Below, piece after piece: positions 7,785 through 16,345 of a DNA stretch of 64,000 nt (within the stretch, counting starts at the first letter, position 1; each line of letters begins with the position of its first letter). Origin of the DNA: Bacillota bacterium (GTDB lineage: Bacteria; Bacillota; Bacilli; Paenibacillales; NBRC-103111). The notes below the pieces were generated by a model. That model saw only the letters and a program-made list of their open reading frames with translations, was not told the DNA's origin and did not search any database. The position numbers and the translations under genes are program-made. The DNA lies in the NCBI GenBank assembly GCA_023388055.1, contig JAEWGW010000030.1, forward strand, positions 1-64,000, written 5' to 3'.

Positions 7785-8591
7785 TTGTATTGCGTTGTGG
7801 GCGTCCGCTTCAAGAAGGCGGGGAAGGTGTTTTACTTTGACCCCATTGACTTGCCTGTTCAAAAAGACAGCAGTGTGATTGTGGATACGGCACGGGGATT
7901 GGAATACGGCAAGGTCGTCATCGGCAAGCGCGATGTGCCCGAAAGCGATGTGGTGCTTCCCTTGAAGAGGGTCATCCGGATCGCAGACGAGAATGACGCC
8001 CGGGTGGTGGACAACAATAAAGCCGCCGCCAAGGAGGCCTTCGGCATCTGCCAGGAGAAGATCAAGGACCACGGGCTGAAGATGAAGCTGGTGGACGTTG
8101 AATATACCTTTGACCGGAATAAGGTCATCTTTTATTTTACAGCAGAGGGCCGGGTGGATTTCCGGGAGCTGGTGAAGGACCTGGCCAGTATCTTCCGTAC
8201 CCGCATTGAACTCCGGCAGATCGGAGTTCGGGATGAAGCCAAGCTGCTGGGCGGAATCGGGCCCTGTGGCCGCATTCTGTGCTGCTCCTCCTTCCTGGGG
8301 GATTTCGATCCCGTCTCCATCAAGATGGCCAAGGATCAGAACCTGAGCCTGAATCCCACCAAAATCTCCGGATTATGCGGCAGGCTGATGTGTTGCCTGA
8401 AATATGAGCATGACAATTATGAAAGCGGCAAAACCGAGCTGCCCAAGGTGGGGCGTATCGTCATTACCACAATGGGCCAGGCCAAGGTGGTCAGCCTGAA
8501 TGTGGAGAGCCGGATGGTAAAGGTTCAGCTGTTTGAGCAGAATAACCGGGTAGTGGAGCTCCCGGGGGATGATGTAGCGGAGCAGGAGTAA
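7785..8591 (+). CDS. ricT: RicT (YaaT), PSP1-domain protein
   Basis: 268 residues from TTG 7785, with GGAGGGAGAA at good spacing; this start gives the family N-terminus (L/M)YCVVGVRFKKAGKV. The PSP1 C-terminal domain contains ELRQIGVRDEAKLLGGIG and the Cys-rich stretch CGRILCCSSFL...GLCGRLMCCLKYE. In B. subtilis, RicT with RicA and RicF forms an Fe-S complex that directs RNase Y and helps activate Spo0A. Neighbours holB and yabA match B. subtilis. Confidence 0.93.
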   Translation: MYCVVGVRFKKAGKVFYFDPIDLPVQKDSSVIVDTARGLEYGKVVIGKRDVPESDVVLPLKRVIRIADENDARVVDNNKAAAKEAFGICQEKIKDHGLKMKLVDVEYTFDRNKVIFYFTAEGRVDFRELVKDLASIFRTRIELRQIGVRDEAKLLGGIGPCGRILCCSSFLGDFDPVSIKMAKDQNLSLNPTKISGLCGRLMCCLKYEHDNYESGKTELPKVGRIVITTMGQAKVVSLNVESRMVKVQLFEQNNRVVELPGDDVAEQE

Positions 8592-8619
8592 TTTGAAGGC
8601 TCACCTGAGGTGACAACCG

Positions 8620-8973
8620 TTGGAGAAAAAGGAAATTTTCACGCAGATTGAAGCCATGGAAGAACAAATGGGCACCATGTATGCGGATTTGAGCAGGCTG
8701 AAGACCATTGTGGTGGAGCTTCTGGAGGAAAACCAGCGGCTTCAGATGGAGAATGAGCAGCTCTTGCGTCTGATACGTGAGGATCAATACCCGGAACCGA
8801 CTATGGAGCCTGACGCCGAGCCCGCCAAGCCGGAGGGGCTGTCCCTGACCCGGGAAGGTTATGAGAATCTGGCCCGGCTTTATCATGAAGGCTTTCACAT
8901 ATGCAATGTTTATTACGGACATTTGCGTACCGAAGGCGATTGCCTGTTCTGTATGTCATTCCTGAATAAATAA
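8620..8973 (+). CDS. yabA: YabA, replication initiation control protein
   Basis: 117 residues from TTG 8620, with GAGGTGA upstream. The N-terminal half is a coiled coil (MEEQMGTMYADLSRLKTIVV). The C-terminal zinc module is HICNVYYG followed by CLFCMSFL. YabA bridges DnaA and DnaN and restrains initiation at oriC. The central linker, rich in Glu and Pro, is variable, as usual. Confidence 0.93.
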   Translation: MEKKEIFTQIEAMEEQMGTMYADLSRLKTIVVELLEENQRLQMENEQLLRLIREDQYPEPTMEPDAEPAKPEGLSLTREGYENLARLYHEGFHICNVYYGHLRTEGDCLFCMSFLNK

Positions 8974-8997
8974 TATTGATGGCGCATGAGATGAACA

Positions 8998-9028
8998 AGG
9001 CCAGCCGCGATGGGAGCGGCTGGCCTTA
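8998..9028 (+). terminator. Hairpin after yabA
   Basis: AGGCCAGCCGC and GCGGCTGGCCT form an 11-bp stem with loop GATGGGA. Only a short TAT follows, so termination may be weak and the next gene partly co-transcribed. Confidence 0.55.
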
Positions 9029-9067
9029 TGAGCACTTGGGCGGCACAGAGGAGTCCGAAGAACCGAT

Positions 9068-9835
9068 ATGCTTTTGCCTCACGAACGAGCGGATGATTTG
9101 CTCCGCAATAATTTGAAGATCATCCAAGCGGATGATGTGTTTTCCTTTTCCATGGATGCCGTGCTGCTGGCACGTTTCTGTTCGGTGCCTGCCCGGGGCC
9201 GGGTGATGGATCTGTGCACCGGCAACGGCGTTGTCCCCATGCTGCTGTCTACCCGCACCCAGGCAGAGATTTGGGGGCTCGAGATTCAGGAGCGGCTGGC
9301 CGACATGGCAGCCCGGAGTGTTCGTCTGAACGGATTGGAGGAGCGGGTTCATATCGAGCAGGGAGACCTGAAGGAATACCGGGGCCGGGAAGCAGGGATG
9401 TTCGATCTGGTGACGGTGAATCCCCCGTATCTCCCGGTACACGCGGGAGAGCAAAACGGGAATGTCCATTTTGCAGCGGCCCGGCATGAAATCTTCTGTA
9501 CCCTGGAGGATGTGCTGCAGACCAGCAGCCGGCTAACCCGATTCGGCGGCAAGGTGGCTTTGGTCCATCGCCCTGGACGGCTCACCGATATCCTGGAAGG
9601 GATGCGGAATGTGGGCCTGGAGCCCAAACGTCTCCGTTTTGTTCACCCTAATGTGGAGGAGGAGGCTAATATGGTGCTGGTGGAGGGCATCCGGGGAGGC
9701 AAGCCGGACTTGCGGCTGCTTCCGCCTCTGGTAGTGTACGGACCGGACGGTCAATATACCGCGGAGCTGATGGAGGTTTATTATGGTTCAGCCGATAGCC
9801 TCCGGGTAGAGAATAAGGAGAGGGTGTCGGAATGA
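9068..9835 (+). CDS. tRNA1(Val) A37 N6-methyltransferase (YabB/TrmN6 family)
   Basis: 255 residues. The SAM-binding motif VMDLCTGNGVVPML and catalytic VNPPYLP identify an N6-adenine methyltransferase of the TrmN6/YabB group. An N-terminal extension (RADDLLRNNLKIIQADDVF) is typical. The stop overlaps the rsmI start by 4 nt (ATGA), so the two genes are translationally coupled. In B. subtilis the GIY-YIG gene yazA lies between them; here it is absent. Confidence 0.9.
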   Translation: MLLPHERADDLLRNNLKIIQADDVFSFSMDAVLLARFCSVPARGRVMDLCTGNGVVPMLLSTRTQAEIWGLEIQERLADMAARSVRLNGLEERVHIEQGDLKEYRGREAGMFDLVTVNPPYLPVHAGEQNGNVHFAAARHEIFCTLEDVLQTSSRLTRFGGKVALVHRPGRLTDILEGMRNVGLEPKRLRFVHPNVEEEANMVLVEGIRGGKPDLRLLPPLVVYGPDGQYTAELMEVYYGSADSLRVENKERVSE

Positions 9836-10722
9836 ATATACAGCGGAGCTATGCGGCAGACCGTGGTGGCGTCGGAGCGCTTTACCTGGTGGCCACACCC
9901 ATCGGCAATCTGGAGGATATGACATTCCGGGCGGTGCGCATCCTGAAGGAGGCCGATATTATTGCGGCCGAGGATACCCGGCAGACACGGAAGCTGTTGA
10001 CCCACTTCGAGATTGCGGGCAGGCTGCTCAGCTACCATGAGCATAACAAAATCCACAGCGGCCCTGAGCTGGTCCGTCTCCTTCAGGAGGGGCAAAGCAT
10101 TGCCCTGGTCAGCGATGCGGGTTTGCCTGCCATATCTGATCCCGGTCAGGATCTGGTCCGCCTGGCCATTGAGGCGGATATCCCGGTCATACCCGTACCG
10201 GGTGCGAATGCGGCGCTTTCTGCGCTGATCGTGTCAGGACTCGACACCACCGGCTTCCGTTTTGTGGGCTTCTTGCCTCGGGACAAAAAAGGGCTGAGGG
10301 AAAAGCTTTCTTCGCTTCAAGGGGTGAAGGAGACGCTTCTTTTCTATGAATCTCCCCACCGGGTAGGCAAAACGCTGGAGGCGATGCTGCAAAGCTGGGG
10401 CAACCGGCAGGTGGTGCTGGCCCGCGAATTGACCAAACGCTACGAGGAATTTGCCCGGGGAACGCTGGAGGAAGCGCTGGCGATGCTGGAGGCGGCTCCG
10501 CCCTTGGGTGAGTATTGCCTGGTTGTGGAAGGGGCTTCTGCAGATGCAGCTGGAGAACAAGACACAGCCGCGGAAGCCAGCTGGTGGAAGACTCTAACGG
10601 TAGCGGAGCACGTGGAGCGTTATGAAGCCGAGGGGCTTAACCGCAAGGAGGCTATGAAGAAGGCAGCCGGCGACCGCGGGGTATCCCGCCGGGATATCTA
10701 TCAGGAGCTGCTAGAGGAATAA
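9832..10722 (+). CDS. rsmI: 16S rRNA C1402 2'-O-methyltransferase
   Basis: 296 residues. The tetrapyrrole-methylase fold is shown by LYLVATPIGNLEDMT, AAEDTRQTRKLL, SDAGLPAISDPG and PGANAALSALIVSG, all diagnostic of RsmI (YraL). It methylates C1402 in the decoding centre together with RsmH. A short C-terminal helical domain (EAEGLNRKEAMKKAA) is present. A terminator follows directly. Confidence 0.95.
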   Translation: MNIQRSYAADRGGVGALYLVATPIGNLEDMTFRAVRILKEADIIAAEDTRQTRKLLTHFEIAGRLLSYHEHNKIHSGPELVRLLQEGQSIALVSDAGLPAISDPGQDLVRLAIEADIPVIPVPGANAALSALIVSGLDTTGFRFVGFLPRDKKGLREKLSSLQGVKETLLFYESPHRVGKTLEAMLQSWGNRQVVLARELTKRYEEFARGTLEEALAMLEAAPPLGEYCLVVEGASADAAGEQDTAAEASWWKTLTVAEHVERYEAEGLNRKEAMKKAAGDRGVSRRDIYQELLEE

Positions 10723-10744
10723 GGGGGCATTCGCCCCCGTTTTG
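10722..10744 (+). terminator. Terminator after rsmI
   Basis: GGGGGC-attc-GCCCCC followed by GTTTT, starting at the last base of the rsmI stop codon. It closes the run of genes that begins at tmk. Confidence 0.8.
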
Positions 10745-10896
10745 GCTTATCTATTAGTAGGGTTGGACAACAGAATAGAGGACAAAAAATATCCCTCAAC
10801 AACCACGCCGGCTTTGCGTAGGTTGTTCAGGGACTAGAGGAGATATAAAAAGGTTAGAATTAACATTGGTTATGGATTTATTATACACTATAATTC

Positions 10897-11151
10897 CTAT
10901 TTTGTCACAGGGTTAGGCATCTCAGTTAGGCAAACATTACAAACAATTTTTCCTTTAAAGTAGGCAACGTTCTCAGCATTGCCACAAAAGATGCAAGCAG
11001 GCTCGTATTTCTTCAGCATGATGCGCTCGCCATCCACATAAATTTCAAGAGCATCCTTCTCGCCAATACCCAGGGTGCGGCGAAGTTCGATCGGGATTAC
11101 AACCCGGCCCAGCTCGTCCACTTTTCTTACAATACCAGTAGATTTCATCAT
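10897..11151 (-). CDS. abrB: AbrB-type transition-state regulator with a C-terminal zinc ribbon
   Basis: 84 residues from ATG 11151 (or ATG 11148), with GAGAGGAG upstream. Residues 3-50 are a near-canonical AbrB swapped-hairpin DNA-binding domain (KSTGIVRKVDELGRVVIPIE). In place of the C-terminal multimerization domain of B. subtilis AbrB there is a ribbon with Cys 53, 56, 71 and 74 (ACIFCGNAENVAYFKG, then IVCNVCLTEM), resembling the Gin ribbon at 3170. AbrB represses post-exponential genes. The gene is divergent from the HD-hydrolase gene. A hairpin at 10798-10831 (AACAACC/GGTTGTT) followed on the minus strand by a T run may terminate it. Confidence 0.9.
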   Translation of the reverse strand: MMKSTGIVRKVDELGRVVIPIELRRTLGIGEKDALEIYVDGERIMLKKYEPACIFCGNAENVAYFKGKIVCNVCLTEMPNPVTK

Positions 11152-11471
11152 TGTATATGTTGCTCCTCTCAAATTTGGTGGCAGTTTTTACAGTCGTCAT
11201 CTTTCGACATCGCACTTTATTATGATACCAACCATTCCCAAAATAGTCAACTGTTTTTTTGTAAAAAAAGGTACTAAATTTTGGCTTATAAAAACTAATA
11301 ACCCTGATAACAGCGGACTTTTTTCGAGTAATATTTTTGTTGGAAAAATCGAATAGTAATATTACTAGTTTTTAAGGAATATATGTTCGGGACTAAAGGC
11401 TGTTATATGCGACATTTTTCGACAATTGAAAAAGAGGACTTTTACCTCAATCAATGAAGGGGGGCACGGAT

Positions 11472-12755
11472 ATGTCAGGCAAACTGTCGGAAGAAAAGGT
11501 ATTTAAGGATCCGGTACATAATTACATCTACGTCCAGGACGAAACCATATGGGAGCTGATTAATTCAGCAGAGTTTCAAAGGCTACGGCGGATCAGGCAG
11601 CTGGGCACGTCCTATCTGACCTTCCACGGGGCGGAGCATAGCCGGTTTTCCCATTCTCTTGGTGTCTACGAAATCACCCGGCGGATTATTTCGCAATTCG
11701 AAAAAAGCGGGTTTTCCGATTGGCCGCGGGAGGAGCGGTTATTATGCCTGTGTGCGGCGCTGCTTCATGATTTGGGGCACGGCCCCTTTTCCCATTCCAT
11801 CGAAAGGGCCTTTGATAGCGACCACGAGGAGTGGACCTGCCGGATTGTTCTGGGGGACACCCAGGTGAACCGGATTCTGCGCAAGGCAGACCCGATGCTG
11901 CCGGAGAAGATTGCTGCCGTTATCCAAAAAACCTATGAAAAAACAATTGTAGTAAGCCTGATCTCGAGCCAGATGGATGCCGACCGGATGGATTATCTGC
12001 TGCGGGACGCGTATTATACCGGAGTGGATTACGGCACCTTCGATCTGGAGCGGATTCTGCGGATGGTCCGCCCCCATAAGGGACATATTGTGGTGAAGGA
12101 AAGCGGCATGCATGCAGTGGAGGATTACCTGATGTCCCGCTATCAGATGTATTGGCAGGTCTACTTTCACCCTGTCACCCGGAGCGGGGAAATTCTGCTA
12201 TCCAAAATATTCGACCGGGCCCGTGTATTATATGGGGGTGGGCACACTTTCTCCTTCCTGAACGATACGCTGCGCCGGCTGTTCGACGATTCGATGACGG
12301 TCAGCGATTATCTTCACATGGATGAAGCGCTAATGCAGATGGCTTTTATGCAATGGACTGAGGACTCCGATCCGGTGCTGGCGGATTTATGCGGCCGTTT
12401 CCTGGACAGACGGCTCATGAAATATGTGCCTCTGGAGGAAAGCGAAATCCCGCTTACCCGGGGGGTGAGGGACTGCCTGCTGAAGGTAGGGCTTGATCCG
12501 GATTATTATATGTATCTCGATTTTCCGGCGGATCTTCCGTATGATGTATATAAACCGGGCGAGGTGGAGGAGAAGCTGCCTATTCTGCTTCTGGATGCCC
12601 GCGATCACTTATTCGAAATCTCCAGCCGTTCGGAAATTGTCCGCTCCATCAGCGGCATCCGCCAAGGGCAGCATCACATTTATTTCCCGGAGGAGCTGCT
12701 GGCAGCGGAGTCCATGCCCGAGGAGCTGTGGCAGCTGCTGCAGAAGCGTTCATAG
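11472..12755 (+). CDS. HD-domain phosphohydrolase (YwfO/dGTPase-like)
   Basis: 427 residues from ATG 11472, behind GAAGGGGGG. HD-superfamily metal motifs are HSRFSHSLGV, LLHDLGHGPFSH (His99-Asp100) and SSQMDADRMDYLLRD. FKDPVHNYI near the start is characteristic of the YwfO/SAMHD1-like group. Such enzymes hydrolyse deoxynucleoside triphosphates or related nucleotides; the substrate is not assigned here. It occupies the place where B. subtilis has metS, between abrB and tatD. The 300-bp gap to abrB is AT-rich and contains divergent promoters that I cannot define precisely. Confidence 0.85.
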   Translation: MSGKLSEEKVFKDPVHNYIYVQDETIWELINSAEFQRLRRIRQLGTSYLTFHGAEHSRFSHSLGVYEITRRIISQFEKSGFSDWPREERLLCLCAALLHDLGHGPFSHSIERAFDSDHEEWTCRIVLGDTQVNRILRKADPMLPEKIAAVIQKTYEKTIVVSLISSQMDADRMDYLLRDAYYTGVDYGTFDLERILRMVRPHKGHIVVKESGMHAVEDYLMSRYQMYWQVYFHPVTRSGEILLSKIFDRARVLYGGGHTFSFLNDTLRRLFDDSMTVSDYLHMDEALMQMAFMQWTEDSDPVLADLCGRFLDRRLMKYVPLEESEIPLTRGVRDCLLKVGLDPDYYMYLDFPADLPYDVYKPGEVEEKLPILLLDARDHLFEISSRSEIVRSISGIRQGQHHIYFPEELLAAESMPEELWQLLQKRS

Positions 12756-12812
12756 CGATAGCTCTCCCATGAAAAAACGTCAAGAATGCAATCACAGAAA
12801 AGAGGTACAAGC

Positions 12813-13580
12813 ATGTTTACCGATACACATACCCATATGGACGGTCCGTCCTTTCAGGAAGACCGGCATGAGGCGCTGATGCGGGCTTACGAGGCCGGAG
12901 TCACACGGATTGTGAATGTGGGCTTTAACCGCGAGACCATCCCCACTACCCTTGAGCTGGCGCGAAAGTATGATTTTGTCTATGCCGTGCTGGGCTGGCA
13001 CCCCCAGGATGCCAAGGATATGACGCCGGAGGATCTTGAGGAGCTGGAGGAGCTGCTGAAGCTTCCCAAGGTGGTGGCCCTGGGCGAAATCGGCCTGGAT
13101 TATTATTGGGATACCTCCCCCAAGGATGTACAGGCCCGGGTATTCCGCGAGCAGATCCGGCTGGCCAAGAAGCTGGGCAAGCCCATTGTGATTCATAACC
13201 GGGATGCTCACCACGATATTCTGGAGATTCTGAAGGAGGAAAAGGCGGCAGAGGTAGGCGGCATCATGCACTGCTTCTCCGGCAGCTGGGAAACGGCCCA
13301 AATCTGTCTGGACATGAACTTTCATATTTCCTTCGGAGGACCTGTTTCCTTCAAGAATGCCAAGCAGCCCAAAGAGGTGCTGGCCCGGGTCCCCCTGGAC
13401 CGTCTGCTTGTGGAAACGGATGCCCCGTATCTGACCCCACACCCCTTCCGCGGGAAGCGGAATGAAACCGGATATGTGCGTTATGTGGCGGAGGCAGCTG
13501 CCGAAATCCGAGGGATGTCCGTAGAGGAAATCGCCCGGATTACTACCGAAAATGCGGTTAAGCTGCTGGGCCTGAAATGA
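12813..13580 (+). CDS. TatD-family metal-dependent hydrolase (YabD)
   Basis: 255 residues from ATG 12813 with AAAAGAGG upstream; this gives the canonical MFTDTHTHMDGP start with metal ligands H-x-H. Further ligands are ALGEIGLDYYWD, VIHNRDAHHD, MHCFSGS and LVETDAPYLTP. TatD enzymes are cytoplasmic deoxyribonucleases or 3'-end nucleases. The length equals B. subtilis YabD. It lies 57 nt after the HD-hydrolase gene and converges with ecsB. Confidence 0.93.
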   Translation: MFTDTHTHMDGPSFQEDRHEALMRAYEAGVTRIVNVGFNRETIPTTLELARKYDFVYAVLGWHPQDAKDMTPEDLEELEELLKLPKVVALGEIGLDYYWDTSPKDVQARVFREQIRLAKKLGKPIVIHNRDAHHDILEILKEEKAAEVGGIMHCFSGSWETAQICLDMNFHISFGGPVSFKNAKQPKEVLARVPLDRLLVETDAPYLTPHPFRGKRNETGYVRYVAEAAAEIRGMSVEEIARITTENAVKLLGLK

Positions 13581-13706
13581 CCGTTTATAAGCAACCATTA
13601 TAATAGAAGAAACGGGTTAAGAGCAGGTCTTAAATGGGCCTGGAAACCCGCCAAATACAAGGGTTTTTAAACGATATAAATTGTCTGCTGCACGAAGTCA
13701 ATAATC

Positions 13707-13743
13707 CAAAAAAACATGCCGGAGGATTCAGTCCCCGGCATGT
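13707..13743 (-). terminator. Terminator overlapping the ecsB stop codon
   Basis: ACATGCCGG (13714-13722) pairs with CCGGCATGT (13735-13743), and the minus strand continues into seven T residues. The ecsB stop codon (13728-13730) lies in the loop, so coding sequence runs into the terminator stem. Confidence 0.8.
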
Positions 13744-14951
13744 TTGATTTTCCGGGGAAGCGACACCCGTGTGAAGTAAAAGATATACAGAAAACCTGCC
13801 GCCACCGCTGCCAAGGCTTCCAGCCTGCCGCTGCCGTGAAAGCCAATCAGCACGGCTCCCAATGCTGTGTTGGAGAACAGCAGCGCGGCTTCGCAGATGC
13901 GGGATACTGCCTTCACCCTACGCGCCGCATCCAGCGGATAAAGCTCCAGCCAGAAGCTGTACCGGTGGCTCTGTGCCAACGAGGACACTGTCGCGGAATT
14001 CATCACCAGCACAATGCCGTAAATCAGCAGAACCGCCGCGGTATGATTCACGGCAAGGAACAGCAGGATGGCAATCACGGAGGTGCGAACCAGTATGGCA
14101 TAATATTCCGAACGGATAAAGGTTTTGGCATACAGAAACCGGTGGGTGTCCGCCTGCCGGAAGGGAATCCTCGAGGTCACCCCGCCGAGGAAACGTCTTG
14201 CCGCCGGCTTCGTCTTTAGCTTCGGCACATCAGCAAACCAGCTGTAGAAGGTATAGTGCCGCTTCAGGCTGATTTCCTCCCGGCGGATCAGATGCTCCCA
14301 AGCCACTCTGTGCTTGGGAAACGGCAGCACCACCAGGCTTTGGGCTACCGCTGCCAGAAGGAGAAGCAGCCATGCCTTCGCCGGGCTTTCCGTCAACAGG
14401 GCGAAGGGCAGGACGACCGCGGCGACCCAGCGGACTAGAGTTCCGGCGCCGCGGTTCAGCCGGTAGACCAGCCGGTCCGCCTGGAAGCGGCTGAACACCG
14501 CCAGCAGCTTGGCGGTCACGAGATACGAGGCGACAAGCGCAAAGGGAAGTGCGGTCTCATCCGTACTGGTCAGATACAGCGGCCAGACCAGGAGGAGCAG
14601 CAGCAGGGTAACCGCAGCCTGGAACACGAAGCTGTAACCAATCGAGCTGATCCACCAGCTGCGCAGTCTCGCTTCGGCCGGGGCCAGGAATATCATATCC
14701 GCCTGCTTCATGAAGGTGCGGATTCCGGTCATCCCCAGGGACAGGGCCAGCAGGGGGGTGGTAAACCTCCAGTAGGGAAATGCCTCCGGCAGGCTCTGCA
14801 GAAACTTGCCGTAATAATAAGCACCTATTATAAAGAACATCAATAAAAATCCGGCGAAGCCGCTGCGGGCGGCATAGCTGATATAGATGAAGCTCTCTTT
14901 CCAGAAAGCCGCCGCTCTTTTGCGCCACAGATCCGCGAAATCCCCCCTCAT
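13728..14951 (-). CDS. ecsB: EcsB-type ABC transporter permease
   Basis: 407 residues from ATG 14951, which overlaps the ecsA stop as ATGA and has GGGAGG upstream; this agrees with the length of B. subtilis EcsB (408). The N-terminus DLWRKRAAAFWKESFIYISY is followed by multiple hydrophobic segments, with a soluble stretch in the middle (RRFLGGVTSRIPFRQADTHR). EcsA-EcsB is an ABC transporter required for secretion, competence and intramembrane proteolysis by RasP in B. subtilis; its cargo is not settled. The inserted position between tatD and the yabE-like gene differs from B. subtilis. Confidence 0.88.
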   Translation of the reverse strand: MRGDFADLWRKRAAAFWKESFIYISYAARSGFAGFLLMFFIIGAYYYGKFLQSLPEAFPYWRFTTPLLALSLGMTGIRTFMKQADMIFLAPAEARLRSWWISSIGYSFVFQAAVTLLLLLLVWPLYLTSTDETALPFALVASYLVTAKLLAVFSRFQADRLVYRLNRGAGTLVRWVAAVVLPFALLTESPAKAWLLLLLAAVAQSLVVLPFPKHRVAWEHLIRREEISLKRHYTFYSWFADVPKLKTKPAARRFLGGVTSRIPFRQADTHRFLYAKTFIRSEYYAILVRTSVIAILLFLAVNHTAAVLLIYGIVLVMNSATVSSLAQSHRYSFWLELYPLDAARRVKAVSRICEAALLFSNTALGAVLIGFHGSGRLEALAAVAAGFLYIFYFTRVSLPRKIKHAGD

Positions 14952-15709
14952 CCGACGGCGCCTCCCGACGCGGCCAATACACAGAAGGCATCGTCCAGAC
15001 TGCTGCCCGCCGGCAGCCCCGCCGCCTCCAGAATCTCCGGAAGGGTCCCTTTGGCGACAATGCACCCTTGATGAAGAACAATGAACTTGTCACAATAGCG
15101 CTCAATGGTGGACAAGATGTGGGAGCTGATTAGGAAGCTGGCGCCCTTCTGCCGCATCTCCACCATCAGCTCCAGCAGTGAGCGGATCCCAAGGGGATCC
15201 AGGCCCAGAAACGGCTCATCTATAATATAGAGAGGCGGCTCCGTGAGGAAGGCGTTCATGATCATCACCTTCTGCTTCATCCCCTTGGACAGATGGGCGG
15301 AGAAGCTGTCCTTTTTGCCCGTCATATGGAAGGTACCCAGCAGAGTGGCGGCCCGCTGCGCATACAACCCCCGCTCCAGTCCGTAAGCTCTTGCCGTCAG
15401 CTCCAGGTGCTCGCTGATGGTCAGCTCCTCATACAGCTCCGGGGACTCGGGCACATAGGCAAAGGAGGAGCGGTATTCCAAAGGGGCCTCGGCCAGGGTG
15501 CGCCCGCGGACCCGGATTTCTCCCTTCTGGGGCTGGAGCAGCCCTAGAATATGCTTGATCGTGGTACTTTTGCCGGCGCCGTTCAATCCGATCATACCCA
15601 CCATCTCACCGGGAAATACGTCAAAATCCACATCCTTCAGAACAGGTTTGCGCGGGAAATATCCCCCGTACAACCCTTTTACCTGCAGCATCGGTTCCAA
15701 ACCGTTCAC
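14948..15709 (-). CDS. ecsA: EcsA-type ABC transporter ATP-binding protein
   Basis: 253 residues from GTG 15709. An ATG at 15691 would give 247 residues, the B. subtilis EcsA length; neither start has a strong RBS. Walker A is GLNGAGKST. The signature region is HLSKGMKQKVMIM, an SKGMK variant typical of this family. Walker B is LYIIDEPFLGLDP, and the H-loop lies in SSHILSTIERYCD. Translationally coupled to ecsB, it supplies ATP hydrolysis for the transporter. Confidence 0.92.
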   Translation of the reverse strand: MNGLEPMLQVKGLYGGYFPRKPVLKDVDFDVFPGEMVGMIGLNGAGKSTTIKHILGLLQPQKGEIRVRGRTLAEAPLEYRSSFAYVPESPELYEELTISEHLELTARAYGLERGLYAQRAATLLGTFHMTGKKDSFSAHLSKGMKQKVMIMNAFLTEPPLYIIDEPFLGLDPLGIRSLLELMVEMRQKGASFLISSHILSTIERYCDKFIVLHQGCIVAKGTLPEILEAAGLPAGSSLDDAFCVLAASGGAVG

Positions 15710-15774
15710 CCGCTTCTTACGTTATGTATTCTTCCGCTATTATATAGAAAAAGCTCCGGGCGATGCAATTAAAC

Positions 15775-16088
15775 CGGGGACAAGATAGTGGAAATGGAAG
15801 GGAAAGGAAGGTCAAAACGGAAGGATTTGGTGCTGGAAATAGAACGGGGGACAGGGTACTGGGGGAGGTAAACAAACTGTAAATATGATGGGAAATTAGC
15901 CCTTCGATGTCAAAATTTTTTGAAAATTCTTTTGGGAAAGCAATAAAAAATTCATATTTTAGCCGTCATAAGCCATTGAAATTAAGAAATAAAGAGATAA
16001 TGGATAAAACGAGTGAGATAATGAGATAAAAAAACAGCTTTTAACCGCATACATGGCTAATTTTAACCGATTTATGGACTTTTCGCTA
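15775..16088. other. AT-rich intergenic stretch, nothing recognised
   Basis: Between the ecsA start and the riboswitch promoter the DNA is markedly AT-rich from about 15880. It holds no open frame with an RBS and no clear hairpin. The ecsA promoter probably lies at its left end. Confidence 0.5.
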
Positions 16089-16117
16089 TTTACAACTTTA
16101 GCTTGAGGCATTAATAT
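16089..16117 (+). promoter_or_regulatory. Sigma-A promoter for the riboswitch transcript
   Basis: TTTACA (16089-16094), 17-bp spacer, TAATAT (16112-16117). The expected start site near 16124 is about 30 nt before the aptamer. Confidence 0.55.
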
Positions 16118-16154
16118 ACAACACATGATAACTTAATAGTGCTTGCCAAATTTC

Positions 16155-16345
16155 CAATTCGCTGAGTTTCCATTTTGGAAAACGGGGGAACCGAATGTGA
16201 ACAGCTTCATGGCATTGTGGAGGGCCTTGAAGTGACGGCACGGTTTTGGGGTGAATCCTGTAAGAGCCTGCTTTGCAGTCTTACAGGTAGGGCGACTCTT
16301 TCGTCCGAATCCGTCAGCTAACCTCGTAAGCGTTGAAGAGAGGAT
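16155..16345 (+). promoter_or_regulatory. Cyclic-di-AMP riboswitch (ydaO/yuaA class)
   Basis: The aptamer is recognised from ordered conserved blocks: CGCTGAGTTTCCATTTTGG, then GGGGGAACCGA, GGGGTGAATCC, a hairpin arm ending TACAGGTAGGG, and CCGAATCCGTCAGCTAACC with CTCGTAAGCG closing the CGCTGAG arm. AGAGAGG follows. Members bind c-di-AMP and switch genes off, mostly cell-wall hydrolase and ion-transport genes. Downstream, GAAGAGAGG can pair with CCTCTTC near 16389. A CACGGG/CCCGTG hairpin follows, but without a clear T run, so the mode of control is not evident. Confidence 0.93.
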
